DNA of 20,195 bases from NCBI GenBank assembly GCA_049700435.1, contig JBNAVK010000026.1, positions 1 through 20,195 on the forward strand. Direction: 5' to 3'. The position numbers and the translations under genes were made by a program. The notes beneath the pieces were generated by a model that worked only from the letters and a program-made list of their open reading frames with translations, was not told the origin of the DNA and searched no databases. Below are positions 1 through 6,481 of this stretch, piece after piece (position 1 is the stretch's first letter; the number at the start of each line of letters is the position of its first letter). The stretch is from JAVZLH01 sp049700435. GTDB taxonomy: Archaea > Thermoproteota > Bathyarchaeia > Bathyarchaeales > Bathycorpusculaceae.

Positions 1-35
1 CTTTTTTACAACTAAACAACAATTGCTCTCAACAA

Positions 36-131
36 GGTTTAGGGGAGCTGGGCGGTGACCCGGCTGAGAGGACGACTGAGCGTCGTCGACCCTTAGAACC
101 TGATCCAGGTAATACTGGCGGAGGGAAAATC
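36..131 (+). promoter_or_regulatory. TPP (thiamine pyrophosphate) riboswitch
   Basis: The conserved THI-box elements are present in order: GGGG near 42-45, a small GGG/CCC hairpin at 50-60, CTGAGAG at 64-70, ACCCTT at 89-94, and ACCTGATCC...GGTAATACTGGCGGAGGGA at 98-126. An extra perfect hairpin, GACGAC/GTCGTC (71-76 with 82-87), sits between the two conserved halves. The element ends immediately before the GTG start of thiT at 132. The only good Shine-Dalgarno sequence (GGAGGG, 120-125) is part of the conserved 3' core, so ligand binding would be expected to block translation initiation. The target gene, a thiamine transporter, fits exactly. The identification is very secure; the translational mode is inferred, and the P1 boundaries are approximate. 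Confidence 0.95.
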
Positions 132-668
132 GTGAATGAAGAACATGTTAAATATGGAGCTGGTTCTTCAACCAAGATAATAGCAGAAGTTGTCATTTTT
201 GGTGCTCTTTCAACGGCACTAAGCTATATTAAGGTGTTTAGTCTTCCAGAGGGAGGTTCGGTGACCGCTGGTTCTATGGTGCCTATTCTTTGGCTAGCTT
301 TGAGAAGGGGACCAAAGGTCGGGTTGTTTGCTGCGGTTGTCTATGGTTTTGTGCAGCTCGCTATTGAACCCTTTATAGTTCATCCAGCACAAGTAATTTT
401 AGATTATCCCTTAGCTTTCGGCGCTCTTGGATTGGCTGGACTATTTCGCAATCGTCCCTTTGTAGGGGTTAATGTGGGCATCTGGGGTCGCTTCATAGCT
501 CACTTTGTTTCCGGCATAATTTTCTTTGCTAACTATGCTCCAGAAGGGATGCATCCAGCAGTTTATTCAGCAATATACAATGGGAGCTATCTGCTACCTG
601 AGCTTGGGATAAGCATATACATAGTTTATCTGCTACAAGAAAGTAAATTACTAAAAATGTTTCTTTAA
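132..668 (+). CDS. thiT: ECF transporter thiamine-binding S component ThiT
   Basis: This is a 178-residue, highly hydrophobic protein with about six membrane segments. The ThiT family signature LDYPLAFGALGLAGLF is at about residues 90-105, Glu79 lies in the QLAIEP segment, and Asn150 is in YNGSYLLPE. These correspond to regions that line the thiamine pocket in bacterial ThiT. It would capture thiamine outside the cell and hand it to an ECF ATPase/T module, which is not encoded here. The start is GTG at 132, directly behind the riboswitch Shine-Dalgarno; the ATG at 136 is out of frame. The TPP riboswitch just upstream independently supports thiamine as substrate. The next gene follows after 12 bases, suggesting a shared transcript. 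Confidence 0.93.
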   Translation: MNEEHVKYGAGSSTKIIAEVVIFGALSTALSYIKVFSLPEGGSVTAGSMVPILWLALRRGPKVGLFAAVVYGFVQLAIEPFIVHPAQVILDYPLAFGALGLAGLFRNRPFVGVNVGIWGRFIAHFVSGIIFFANYAPEGMHPAVYSAIYNGSYLLPELGISIYIVYLLQESKLLKMFL

Positions 669-680
669 GGCGAAAGTCAC

Positions 681-1394
681 ATGGTTAAGTTGAAGACTGG
701 GATTAAGGGCTTTGATGATTTGGTAGGTGGCGGTATCGAATCTGGTTCACGGAACATCCTTTATGGACCGCCTGGAACTGGAAAAACGATCTTTGCTATG
801 CAGTTTCTTTGGCAAGGATTACAAGATGGGGAAACTGTCGCTTATGACGTTATGGACAAACCGTTTCCCCGCTTAATCGCTTACTTTAAGTCTTTTGGTT
901 GGGACATTGAACCCTACATTGAAAGGGACAAGTTCATAGCCATACAAGCCTTCCCACACTTTGAACCGTACCCCAAGGATCCGCGGGTGATATATTTCAG
1001 TCTAGAAGATTTTGAGGAGATGAAGCGCATTGATAGGTTGATTTCGGAGAGAGGGGTTACACGGTTTGCTGCCGGAGACTTTAGCGAGCAGCTGTTCGCT
1101 TTATATGATTTGAAGTATATGGAGCCCGTTGAGGATTGGACTATTAACTGGTGCCACTATGACAACATTGTTAACATTGACATCATGACGGCTGCAACTC
1201 AGAAGGACATAATCACCCAACGGGCAACAGACCTAGACCTAAACAAGGCTCACAACATCTTCCTTTTCAGATTCAACGAGGAAAAATGTCGCCGAGAGCT
1301 ACGGATAGTTAAGATGGAAGGGTGCGAACACCCGCTTGAGTGGATTCCTTTCAAGATAACAAGCAAGGGCATTGAACTGATAAGGAAAAAATAG
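681..1394 (+). CDS. KaiC/RadA-like RecA-superfamily ATPase
   Basis: This 237-residue single-domain protein belongs to the archaeal KaiC/GvpD/RAD55-like ATPases. The N-terminus (TGIKGFDDLVGGGI) is the usual KaiC lead-in, and the Walker A box GPPGTGKT is at residues 29-36. The segment after strand 2, where KaiC proteins normally carry two adjacent catalytic glutamates (TFEESP-like), reads VMDKP here. The Walker B region (RFAAGDFSEQL) is also unusual. The protein may therefore bind ATP but hydrolyse it poorly, which is an inference. Such proteins are abundant in archaea and mostly of unknown role, often regulatory. It lies 12 bases after thiT and 19 before the PurM-like gene, so it is probably co-transcribed under the TPP riboswitch. 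The partner and physiological role are unknown. Confidence 0.85.
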   Translation: MVKLKTGIKGFDDLVGGGIESGSRNILYGPPGTGKTIFAMQFLWQGLQDGETVAYDVMDKPFPRLIAYFKSFGWDIEPYIERDKFIAIQAFPHFEPYPKDPRVIYFSLEDFEEMKRIDRLISERGVTRFAAGDFSEQLFALYDLKYMEPVEDWTINWCHYDNIVNIDIMTAATQKDIITQRATDLDLNKAHNIFLFRFNEEKCRRELRIVKMEGCEHPLEWIPFKITSKGIELIRKK

Positions 1395-1413
1395 CTGCAG
1401 GTTATGCATATAA

Positions 1414-2424
1414 ATGGGAAAACTCGCAACGAAAGAACTTAAAAAACTTCTGAAATGCATAAGGAAAAATTCACGAGTTATCGTGCCGCCCATGCCGGGC
1501 TTCGACTCTGGAGTGCACTCTATCAATGGCAAATATCTTGTTGTTTCAACCGACCCGTGCATTGGTGTACCGCAAGAATGGTTTGGATGGCTTCTAATCC
1601 ATTATGCAGCTTCTGATGTGGCATTGTTCGGTGCAAAACCGGAATTTTGCACAGTAAACCTTTTGGGTCCGCCTTTAACGACATGGGAAACTTTCTATGA
1701 GGTTATGAAGCAAGTTTGTGAGGCGGCAGATGAGCTTAAAATGGCGGTTGTAACGGGGCACACTGGAACTTATGAAGGCTTGTTGACGCTTGTTGGAGTC
1801 TGCACAGCCTATGGCACTGTAGATAAGGAAAGACTAATTACTCCAGGCGGCGCCAAGCCAGAAGACTACATTCTATGCACTAAGGCTATCGGTATGGAAA
1901 TCGCCATAAACTTCGCGTTAACACACACTTCACTCGCCGAGAAACTTTTTGGAACTGCCAAAACAAAGAGGCTTTCAGAACTTGTCCACATGCAAAGTTG
2001 TGTTAAAGAGGCTTTGTTGCTTTCAGAAATGAAGGGAGTCCACGCCATGCATGACGCCACGGAAGGCGGATTAACCGCAGCCTTGAACGAGATGGCTGAA
2101 GTTTCAAAAGTTGGCTTCCAAATAGAGTTTGAGAAAATTCCAATAAATGAAGAGGCTCAAATTCTAAGCCGATGTTTCAATTTGACAGATGAGCAGACAT
2201 TGTCTATGTCTTCAACAGGCACTATTTTAGCTGCTGTTAGCCAAGATGAAAAGGATAAGGTTAGGGAGAAATTGCGCAAAAATGGTGTGGAAGCAAGTTT
2301 TCTGGGAGTTTTCATGAAAGAAAAAGAGCGCATACTTATTAAAAATGGAAAAAAACTAAGTTTTCCACGTAAAACGGAAGACCCCTACGAAAAAATAATG
2401 GCAAGAAAATCTCCGACAGCTTAA
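1414..2424 (+). CDS. PurM/HypE/ThiL-superfamily (AIR synthase-related) protein
   Basis: This 336-residue protein has the two-domain AIR-synthase-related fold. The N-terminal domain shows PGFDSGVHSI (28-37), LVVSTDP (42-48) and SDVALFGAKP (68-77), the layout shared by HypE, ThiL, SelD and PurM. GHTG is at 115-118, and the C-terminal domain opens around the HDATEGGL motif typical of HypE. Members bind ATP and phosphorylate or dehydrate a small substrate or protein end. True HypE ends in a reactive C-terminal Cys (PRIC-type tail); here the protein ends in ARKSPTA, so classical CN-ligand maturation of NiFe hydrogenase is unlikely. Because the gene follows thiT, a ThiL-like thiamine phosphate kinase is conceivable, but the sequence looks closer to HypE. 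The exact substrate is unknown. Confidence 0.8.
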   Translation: MGKLATKELKKLLKCIRKNSRVIVPPMPGFDSGVHSINGKYLVVSTDPCIGVPQEWFGWLLIHYAASDVALFGAKPEFCTVNLLGPPLTTWETFYEVMKQVCEAADELKMAVVTGHTGTYEGLLTLVGVCTAYGTVDKERLITPGGAKPEDYILCTKAIGMEIAINFALTHTSLAEKLFGTAKTKRLSELVHMQSCVKEALLLSEMKGVHAMHDATEGGLTAALNEMAEVSKVGFQIEFEKIPINEEAQILSRCFNLTDEQTLSMSSTGTILAAVSQDEKDKVREKLRKNGVEASFLGVFMKEKERILIKNGKKLSFPRKTEDPYEKIMARKSPTA

Positions 2425-2445
2425 AGCGGATTATCTAAGAGCTTT

Positions 2446-3204
2446 CTAAGCTANNNNNNNNNNCATGCGTTTTCCGCGCACAAACCCTATTAGGGTTAAG
2501 TTTGAGTCCTTTGCTATTTCAACGCCAGAATCTAGGGCTGCAGCCAAAGAGGCAACTATGGGCAGCCCAACTTTTACCGCCTTAAAAACCATGTCACCTG
2601 TTAAACGCCCGCTTATGGCGAGGAAGCATTCTGCAAGGTTAACCTTTGACAGTGCGGCTATGCCTATGACTTTGTCTACGGCGTTATGACGCCCCACATC
2701 TTCAGCAAAAGCAACTAGGCTTCCATCGTTTTTGTATAGGGCTGCCGCGTGCACTCCGCCTGTTTTTCTGAAAGTTTCCGCTATAAAGTTCAGGTTTTTC
2801 ACGCATTTTTGTATTGTTTCAGCCTTGACTTTTATATCTGCCTTAATTTTTGGAAGATTCGTTGATGGTTGGTGTGGACCGCCGCACGCTGAGAGTATTA
2901 TGCGGGACATTTTCTGCGAAAGCTTTAGTCGGTTTTCTATGTTGACTTCTGGTTTTAGTTTGATTTGGCAGATGCCTTCTTCTTTGAGGTTTGTTTCTGC
3001 GATTTCTTCGGTTGAGTTTATGATGCCTTCTGTTAGCAGGTGTCCCACAGCCAGTTCTTTTAGGTTTGTTGGCGAACAGAAGATAGTTGCATATTGGATT
3101 CTGTTTAGGAATATGTGGAGCGGTTTTTCCTCCGCGATGAAGTCCCTTACTTTTTCTGCCTTTTTGGTGGCTGCGTCAATTTTAACTATCTCGACCTCAC
3201 GTAT
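2446..3204 (-). CDS. fdhD: FdhD, sulfur carrier/sulfurtransferase for formate-dehydrogenase-type enzymes (C-terminus in gap)
   Basis: FdhD passes sulfur from a cysteine desulfurase to the Mo/W-pterin cofactor of formate dehydrogenases. Clear family motifs are AEEKPLHIFLN, SPTNLKELAVGHLLTEG, FAEDVGRHNAVDKVIG, ISGRLTGDMVFKA and LIGFVRGKRM. The active loop reads SACGGPHQP, with one Cys (about residue 107) where E. coli has CxxC. The region N-terminal to the GTG at 3048 is open, matches the family and must be coding, yet contains no ATG, GTG or TTG. A strong GAGGGGG Shine-Dalgarno at 3213-3219 lies 7-8 bases before an in-frame ATA at 3204, taken here as the start. The stop at 2446 is reached only across the N run, so the last few residues are uncertain. 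It directly follows the ATP-grasp gene. FwdB is a distant relative of formate dehydrogenase alpha subunits, so FdhD could serve it; that is inference. Confidence 0.88.
   Translation of the reverse strand: MREVEIVKIDAATKKAEKVRDFIAEEKPLHIFLNRIQYATIFCSPTNLKELAVGHLLTEGIINSTEEIAETNLKEEGICQIKLKPEVNIENRLKLSQKMSRIILSACGGPHQPSTNLPKIKADIKVKAETIQKCVKNLNFIAETFRKTGGVHAAALYKNDGSLVAFAEDVGRHNAVDKVIGIAALSKVNLAECFLAISGRLTGDMVFKAVKVGLPIVASLAAALDSGVEIAKDSNLTLIGFVRGKRMXXXXA
2454..2463. other. Assembly gap (10 N)
   Basis: Ten consecutive N bases separate the end of the plus-strand PurM-like gene from the visible end of the minus-strand fdhD gene. The real gap length is unknown, so sequence on its two sides may not be truly adjacent. 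The last codons of fdhD fall in or beyond it. Confidence 0.99.
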
Positions 3205-3211
3205 TTTGGAT

Positions 3212-3219
3212 ACCCCCTC
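3212..3219 (-). promoter_or_regulatory. Strong Shine-Dalgarno that points to an ATA start of fdhD
   Basis: On the minus strand GAGGGGGT begins at the last base of the TAG stop of the upstream ATP-grasp gene and is followed after seven bases by ATA CGT GAG (from 3204), in frame with fdhD. No standard start codon is in frame between the preceding in-frame stop and the GTG at 3048, which is too far downstream to include conserved FdhD residues. The site therefore favours ATA as the start, unless an assembly indel hides a normal one. Confidence 0.6.
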
Positions 3220-4097
3220 TACTTTTTCAGTTCTGAAAGGACGTAGTTTATGATTTCATCTGCAATCTTGACTTTTGTAACAGACTGCAGCCCTCTCCAT
3301 CCTGGTTGGCTGTTAACCTCAACTATTACTGGACCTTTTGGACTTTCAAGTATGTCTACGCCAGCTATTTTGCATCTTATTAGCCTTGCCGACTTAACTG
3401 CAAGTTCTTCAAGTTCACTGCTTAGGCGTATGGGTTGTGGGCGAGCGCCTTGGCTGTAGTTGGTTTTCCAACTGTTTGCCACTCTACGCATGGCTGCAAC
3501 CACGCGGTTGTCTATGACGAAGGCGCGGATGTCTGAAAACCCATGGTGAACAAATTCTTGGATGTAGATTACGCCGTGGTAGAATGTTATGGAACGGAAT
3601 ATTGTATGGGCAACTTCGGGGTCTGTTACGCGTGTTGCGCCTATGCCTCTGGACCCGAAGAGGGGTTTGACAACAACGTCTCCGCCGAGTTCGTTGAAAG
3701 CCTTTAAGGCTTCTTCAACGTTTTCGGTTACTGCTGTGCGTGGAACTGGAACGCCGTTGTCTTCTAGAATTGCCAAAATATCGTATTTGTCGACGCAGTG
3801 TTCGATTGCCTCTGGCGGGTTTATGATGAGTAAGCCGAGCCTCTCAAGTCTATAAAGCATATCCATCCTGAAGACTATTTCTTCTAGCGAACCGCGTCCA
3901 ATTGGACGAATTATTAACGCATCCAAACCTTCTAGAATATCTACGTCGTCAACTTTTGTGTATGGTTTATAGCCTATGCGGGCGACTAAATGGGGGAAAC
4001 TGAAGCAAATGTACGGAATTTTGCGTTTTGCCAAGGCGTTTTGAAGCTGCGTTGAACTCCAAGAGTTCCTATTTCGCGTTGCAATTCCAATTTTCAA
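3219..4097 (-). CDS. RimK-type ATP-grasp ligase (candidate pterin-cofactor glutamate ligase)
   Basis: This 292-residue protein has a RimK-like ATP-grasp fold. The N-terminal domain is MKIGIATRNRNSWSSTQLQ. The ATP-grasp core carries DVVVKPLFGSRGIGATRV and IYIQEFV, and the metal and phosphate site is in GPVIVEVNSQPGWRGLQSVT near the C-terminus. The PGWRGLQ ending resembles archaeal glutamate ligases of the MptN/CofF group, which add glutamate to tetrahydromethanopterin or coenzyme F420. With mch and fwd genes nearby, an MptN-like role is attractive but unproven. The start is TTG at 4097 with AAGG about eight bases upstream. fdhD begins just after its stop, and the phosphatase gene lies 64 bases upstream in the same direction; that 64-base gap shows no clear feature. 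Confidence 0.82.
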   Translation of the reverse strand: MKIGIATRNRNSWSSTQLQNALAKRKIPYICFSFPHLVARIGYKPYTKVDDVDILEGLDALIIRPIGRGSLEEIVFRMDMLYRLERLGLLIINPPEAIEHCVDKYDILAILEDNGVPVPRTAVTENVEEALKAFNELGGDVVVKPLFGSRGIGATRVTDPEVAHTIFRSITFYHGVIYIQEFVHHGFSDIRAFVIDNRVVAAMRRVANSWKTNYSQGARPQPIRLSSELEELAVKSARLIRCKIAGVDILESPKGPVIVEVNSQPGWRGLQSVTKVKIADEIINYVLSELKK

Positions 4098-4161
4098 AAC
4101 GGGAACCTTCTGCGCTCTTAGATTTTGAGAGATGCTAACTGAACCGTGTTCTTAAAGTTTC

Positions 4162-5106
4162 CTAAAATTTGTAGATGAATGGAATCAACTGCTCTGCATT
4201 TTCAAACTTCTTAGAAAGCTCAAAATCCAGATAAGCGCCGCAAAAGTTGAAGTAGGGCGGTCCTTTCCGAGAAAACAGGGTTAAGACTTTTCCTTTATGG
4301 TTGATTTTATATCCTTCTTCGCATGGTTCATGTCCCCTTATTAGGATTTTCACGGCGAACCGTTTTAATGCCTCGTTCGTTATTTTTTCTCCAAAAAGTT
4401 TTCCAGCACCACGAGGCGAGGCGCAAACTTCTTCAACCATCTCGTTTGGGTCGCTCCAGAGTATCTCCTCAAGAAAACTCTCTTTTGGATGTTTTACGTG
4501 GGCGTAGGCTAAATCCTCTAATGTTTTTGCTTGTGATGGCAGTCCACCATGAATCATTAGGCACCGTTCCCTAACAAGCACAGTATTGTAGAGATGCTTG
4601 AACAACTCGCGAACCTTGGTGTACACGGCATTCCAGCCTTCGCCGAACCTCATTTGAAATTGGTATGGCAAATCGTGAGGCGAAGCCATGAGGTCTTCGG
4701 GACCTTCGTGGTTTCCCCGCATGAGAATCACTTGCTTTGGGAAGAGGAGTTTAAGCTTTAGAACTGTATAGTAAACTTCTGCTGAATAAGCGCCTCTGTC
4801 ACCGTAGTCTCCTAGAAAAATTAGAAATGCTTGCTTGTTTTGGCTCATTTTCTGTATGAAGTTGCTGTCTTTCAGTATGTCGATTAGGCTTTCGATGTCG
4901 CCGTGCAAGTCGCCCATTACAAGTGCTTCGCCGACTGGTTCGAGTTTAACAAGCCTTCCAACAATTTCAAAGTTTCCAACCCTACCGTTTTCGCTGCTGA
5001 GCACCTCTATGGTATTATCAATAACTTCCACAAACTGGCGATGCTGAATTTCCAATGCTTCTTTGACTATTTCCTGTAGGGTTGCTTGCAAATTTACCCT
5101 CTTCAA
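4162..5106 (-). CDS. PPP-family serine/threonine protein phosphatase
   Basis: This 314-residue protein has the complete PPP metallophosphatase signature: GDLHGD (65-70), GDYGDRG (99-105), RGNHE (130-134), HGG (186-188) and RGHE (257-260), the residues that bind the two metals and phosphate in PP1/PP2A-type enzymes. It should dephosphorylate Ser/Thr residues on proteins in the cytoplasm. An N-terminal stretch of about 60 residues precedes the catalytic domain and may be regulatory. The start is TTG at 5106, immediately after the TAG stop of the coiled-coil gene (CAA TAG TTG), so translation is probably coupled. No kinase gene is visible in the window, and the target is unknown. Confidence 0.92.
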   Translation of the reverse strand: MKRVNLQATLQEIVKEALEIQHRQFVEVIDNTIEVLSSENGRVGNFEIVGRLVKLEPVGEALVMGDLHGDIESLIDILKDSNFIQKMSQNKQAFLIFLGDYGDRGAYSAEVYYTVLKLKLLFPKQVILMRGNHEGPEDLMASPHDLPYQFQMRFGEGWNAVYTKVRELFKHLYNTVLVRERCLMIHGGLPSQAKTLEDLAYAHVKHPKESFLEEILWSDPNEMVEEVCASPRGAGKLFGEKITNEALKRFAVKILIRGHEPCEEGYKINHKGKVLTLFSRKGPPYFNFCGAYLDFELSKKFENAEQLIPFIYKF

Positions 5107-6354
5107 CTATTGGATGCGAACCCTTTTTCCCGTAAAATCAAAAATGTTTTTTTCTATTGAAGTTTTGTGGTTTCGGATTTTCTCTTCTGTCTCGCTGATG
5201 TTCCGCTCGACCGTGTTCATCTCAGACTCGATAACCTCTTTTTTCTTTTCTAAATCTTCAAGATGTTTCTGCAAAATTGATAAACTGTGTTTTGCCTCTT
5301 CAATACTTGCCGATGTTGAAAGCTGCTTTTTCTGCCATGCTAAATTCACGCATTTCCGCTGCAAATCTGTTAACGAATTCTTGTTGAGAATGTTGTCCAT
5401 CGCTTGTTCAGCTTTCCGTTTTTTGTCTGGTTTTAGGCTTATTTTTTCCTCAGACATTACGCGTTCCAATTTTTGGAGAATGCTCCTTAAAATCGGGTGG
5501 TCTGCCCCTTCTGTAGCAAGAGCGTTGAAGGGATTCGTCATGTACTCGTCTAGTTTTTTCAGTTCGTCTTGTGTTAGGCCGCTTCCTCCGCCGTGAAGTG
5601 ATAGAGCTTGAAGTTTTATGAATGGCTTCTGCAGATGCTGCAGCGCATGTTTCACTTCGGCGTTTAAAGTTTCGATTTCCACATCTAGATGTTTTAGTTG
5701 ACTTAGGCCACCTTCATTTTTTAAACTTGCAATTTTTTGCTGTTTATCTGAAATTTCCTTTTCAACCGAAGCCTTTTCAACCTCAACCCTTGCTTTTCTC
5801 TCTTTTAGGTCTTCCAATTGTTTCTGGAGAACAGCGAGCTTCTCTATTAGCTGGAAGGTTTCTTCCAAAGTTTTCGTTTTAACATACTCCTTTGTTAGGA
5901 AACTGTTCAGTTCCTTAAGAGATATTTTTGACTTTTCAAAGACCGCGAGGAACTTCCTCCTGTCAAGAATAAAGAAGGGTGAAATCCGCGGAAACCAGTT
6001 TTTCACGTCAACTTCTGTAACCAAAAACGCCTTTTGGGTTTCTTGAGCAAAATCTCTTAGGCTGTCATAGGAAACTTGTTCCGGAATCTTAATCTGCTTT
6101 AGCCTATCTAGAAAAAGGCGCGCAAGCTTGTTTAGGGCTCTCGCTCTACCGTAGGTTTTCATGTTCCGCTTCTCAATTTCCTTCGCGCTATTGTCAAAGA
6201 GCATTTGACTGGCATCCACAAGATTATTTATTGCATCACGCATCTCGTCAAGCAGCTTTTCAGCCTTAGCATGAACGGGAACAAAAATTGAGCCTGTTTC
6301 ACGTTCAAGCCAGCCTTTGATTGCGTTTAAAGAAATGTTTGCCGTTTCAGACAA
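5107..6354 (-). CDS. Long coiled-coil protein of unknown function, paired with the PPP phosphatase
   Basis: This 415-residue protein is not recognised as a named family. Residues 1-130 look globular and mostly helical. A long heptad-rich coiled coil follows at about 165-245 (AVLQKQLEDLKERKARVEVE onward). A Gly-rich break (SLHGGGSGLT) comes near 255, followed by a helical middle section. A second coiled coil runs from about 345 to 405 (LSILQKHLEDLEKKKEVIES onward). The two coils could fold back on each other, SMC/Rad50-fashion, but no Walker motifs are present. It starts at TTG 6354 behind a GGGGA Shine-Dalgarno. Its stop touches the start of the phosphatase gene, so the protein is a plausible scaffold, substrate or targeting subunit for that enzyme; this is inferred only from arrangement. 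Confidence 0.8.
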   Translation of the reverse strand: MSETANISLNAIKGWLERETGSIFVPVHAKAEKLLDEMRDAINNLVDASQMLFDNSAKEIEKRNMKTYGRARALNKLARLFLDRLKQIKIPEQVSYDSLRDFAQETQKAFLVTEVDVKNWFPRISPFFILDRRKFLAVFEKSKISLKELNSFLTKEYVKTKTLEETFQLIEKLAVLQKQLEDLKERKARVEVEKASVEKEISDKQQKIASLKNEGGLSQLKHLDVEIETLNAEVKHALQHLQKPFIKLQALSLHGGGSGLTQDELKKLDEYMTNPFNALATEGADHPILRSILQKLERVMSEEKISLKPDKKRKAEQAMDNILNKNSLTDLQRKCVNLAWQKKQLSTSASIEEAKHSLSILQKHLEDLEKKKEVIESEMNTVERNISETEEKIRNHKTSIEKNIFDFTGKRVRIQ

Positions 6355-6481
6355 TGGTTTTCCCCATAGAAGATACGTAAAAGCCTTTATTTATTTTTCA
6401 ACGTTTACGTTAATACTCTTTTTTGAGTAGCTACTCTTAAATAATAACGTAAATTAACAAAATGTTCGGTGGGTTTCAAGT
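6355..6481. promoter_or_regulatory. Divergent promoter region with nested inverted repeats
   Basis: This AT-rich stretch separates the coiled-coil/phosphatase genes (minus) from an ECF S component (plus). It holds a perfect 9-base inverted repeat, TTTACGTTA (6404-6412) and TAACGTAAA (6445-6453). Nested almost centrally between the arms is a perfect 12-base palindrome, GAGTAGCTACTC (6425-6436). TACTCTT also occurs twice, 18 bases apart (6414 and 6432). ACGT occurs four times within about 75 bases. The symmetry suggests binding by a dimeric regulator controlling both directions. A/T-rich blocks (for example 6387-6398) could hold TATA boxes, but I cannot assign them. Confidence 0.5.

Noticed and set aside
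2732..3253. Plus-strand open frame of 173 codons
   Set aside because: It is antisense to fdhD and runs into the ATP-grasp gene; both minus-strand genes show clear conserved motifs.
5063..5596. A 177-codon plus-strand open frame
   Set aside because: It lies antisense within the coiled-coil gene, is rich in Ser, Phe and Cys as expected for a shadow frame, and shows no recognisable motif.
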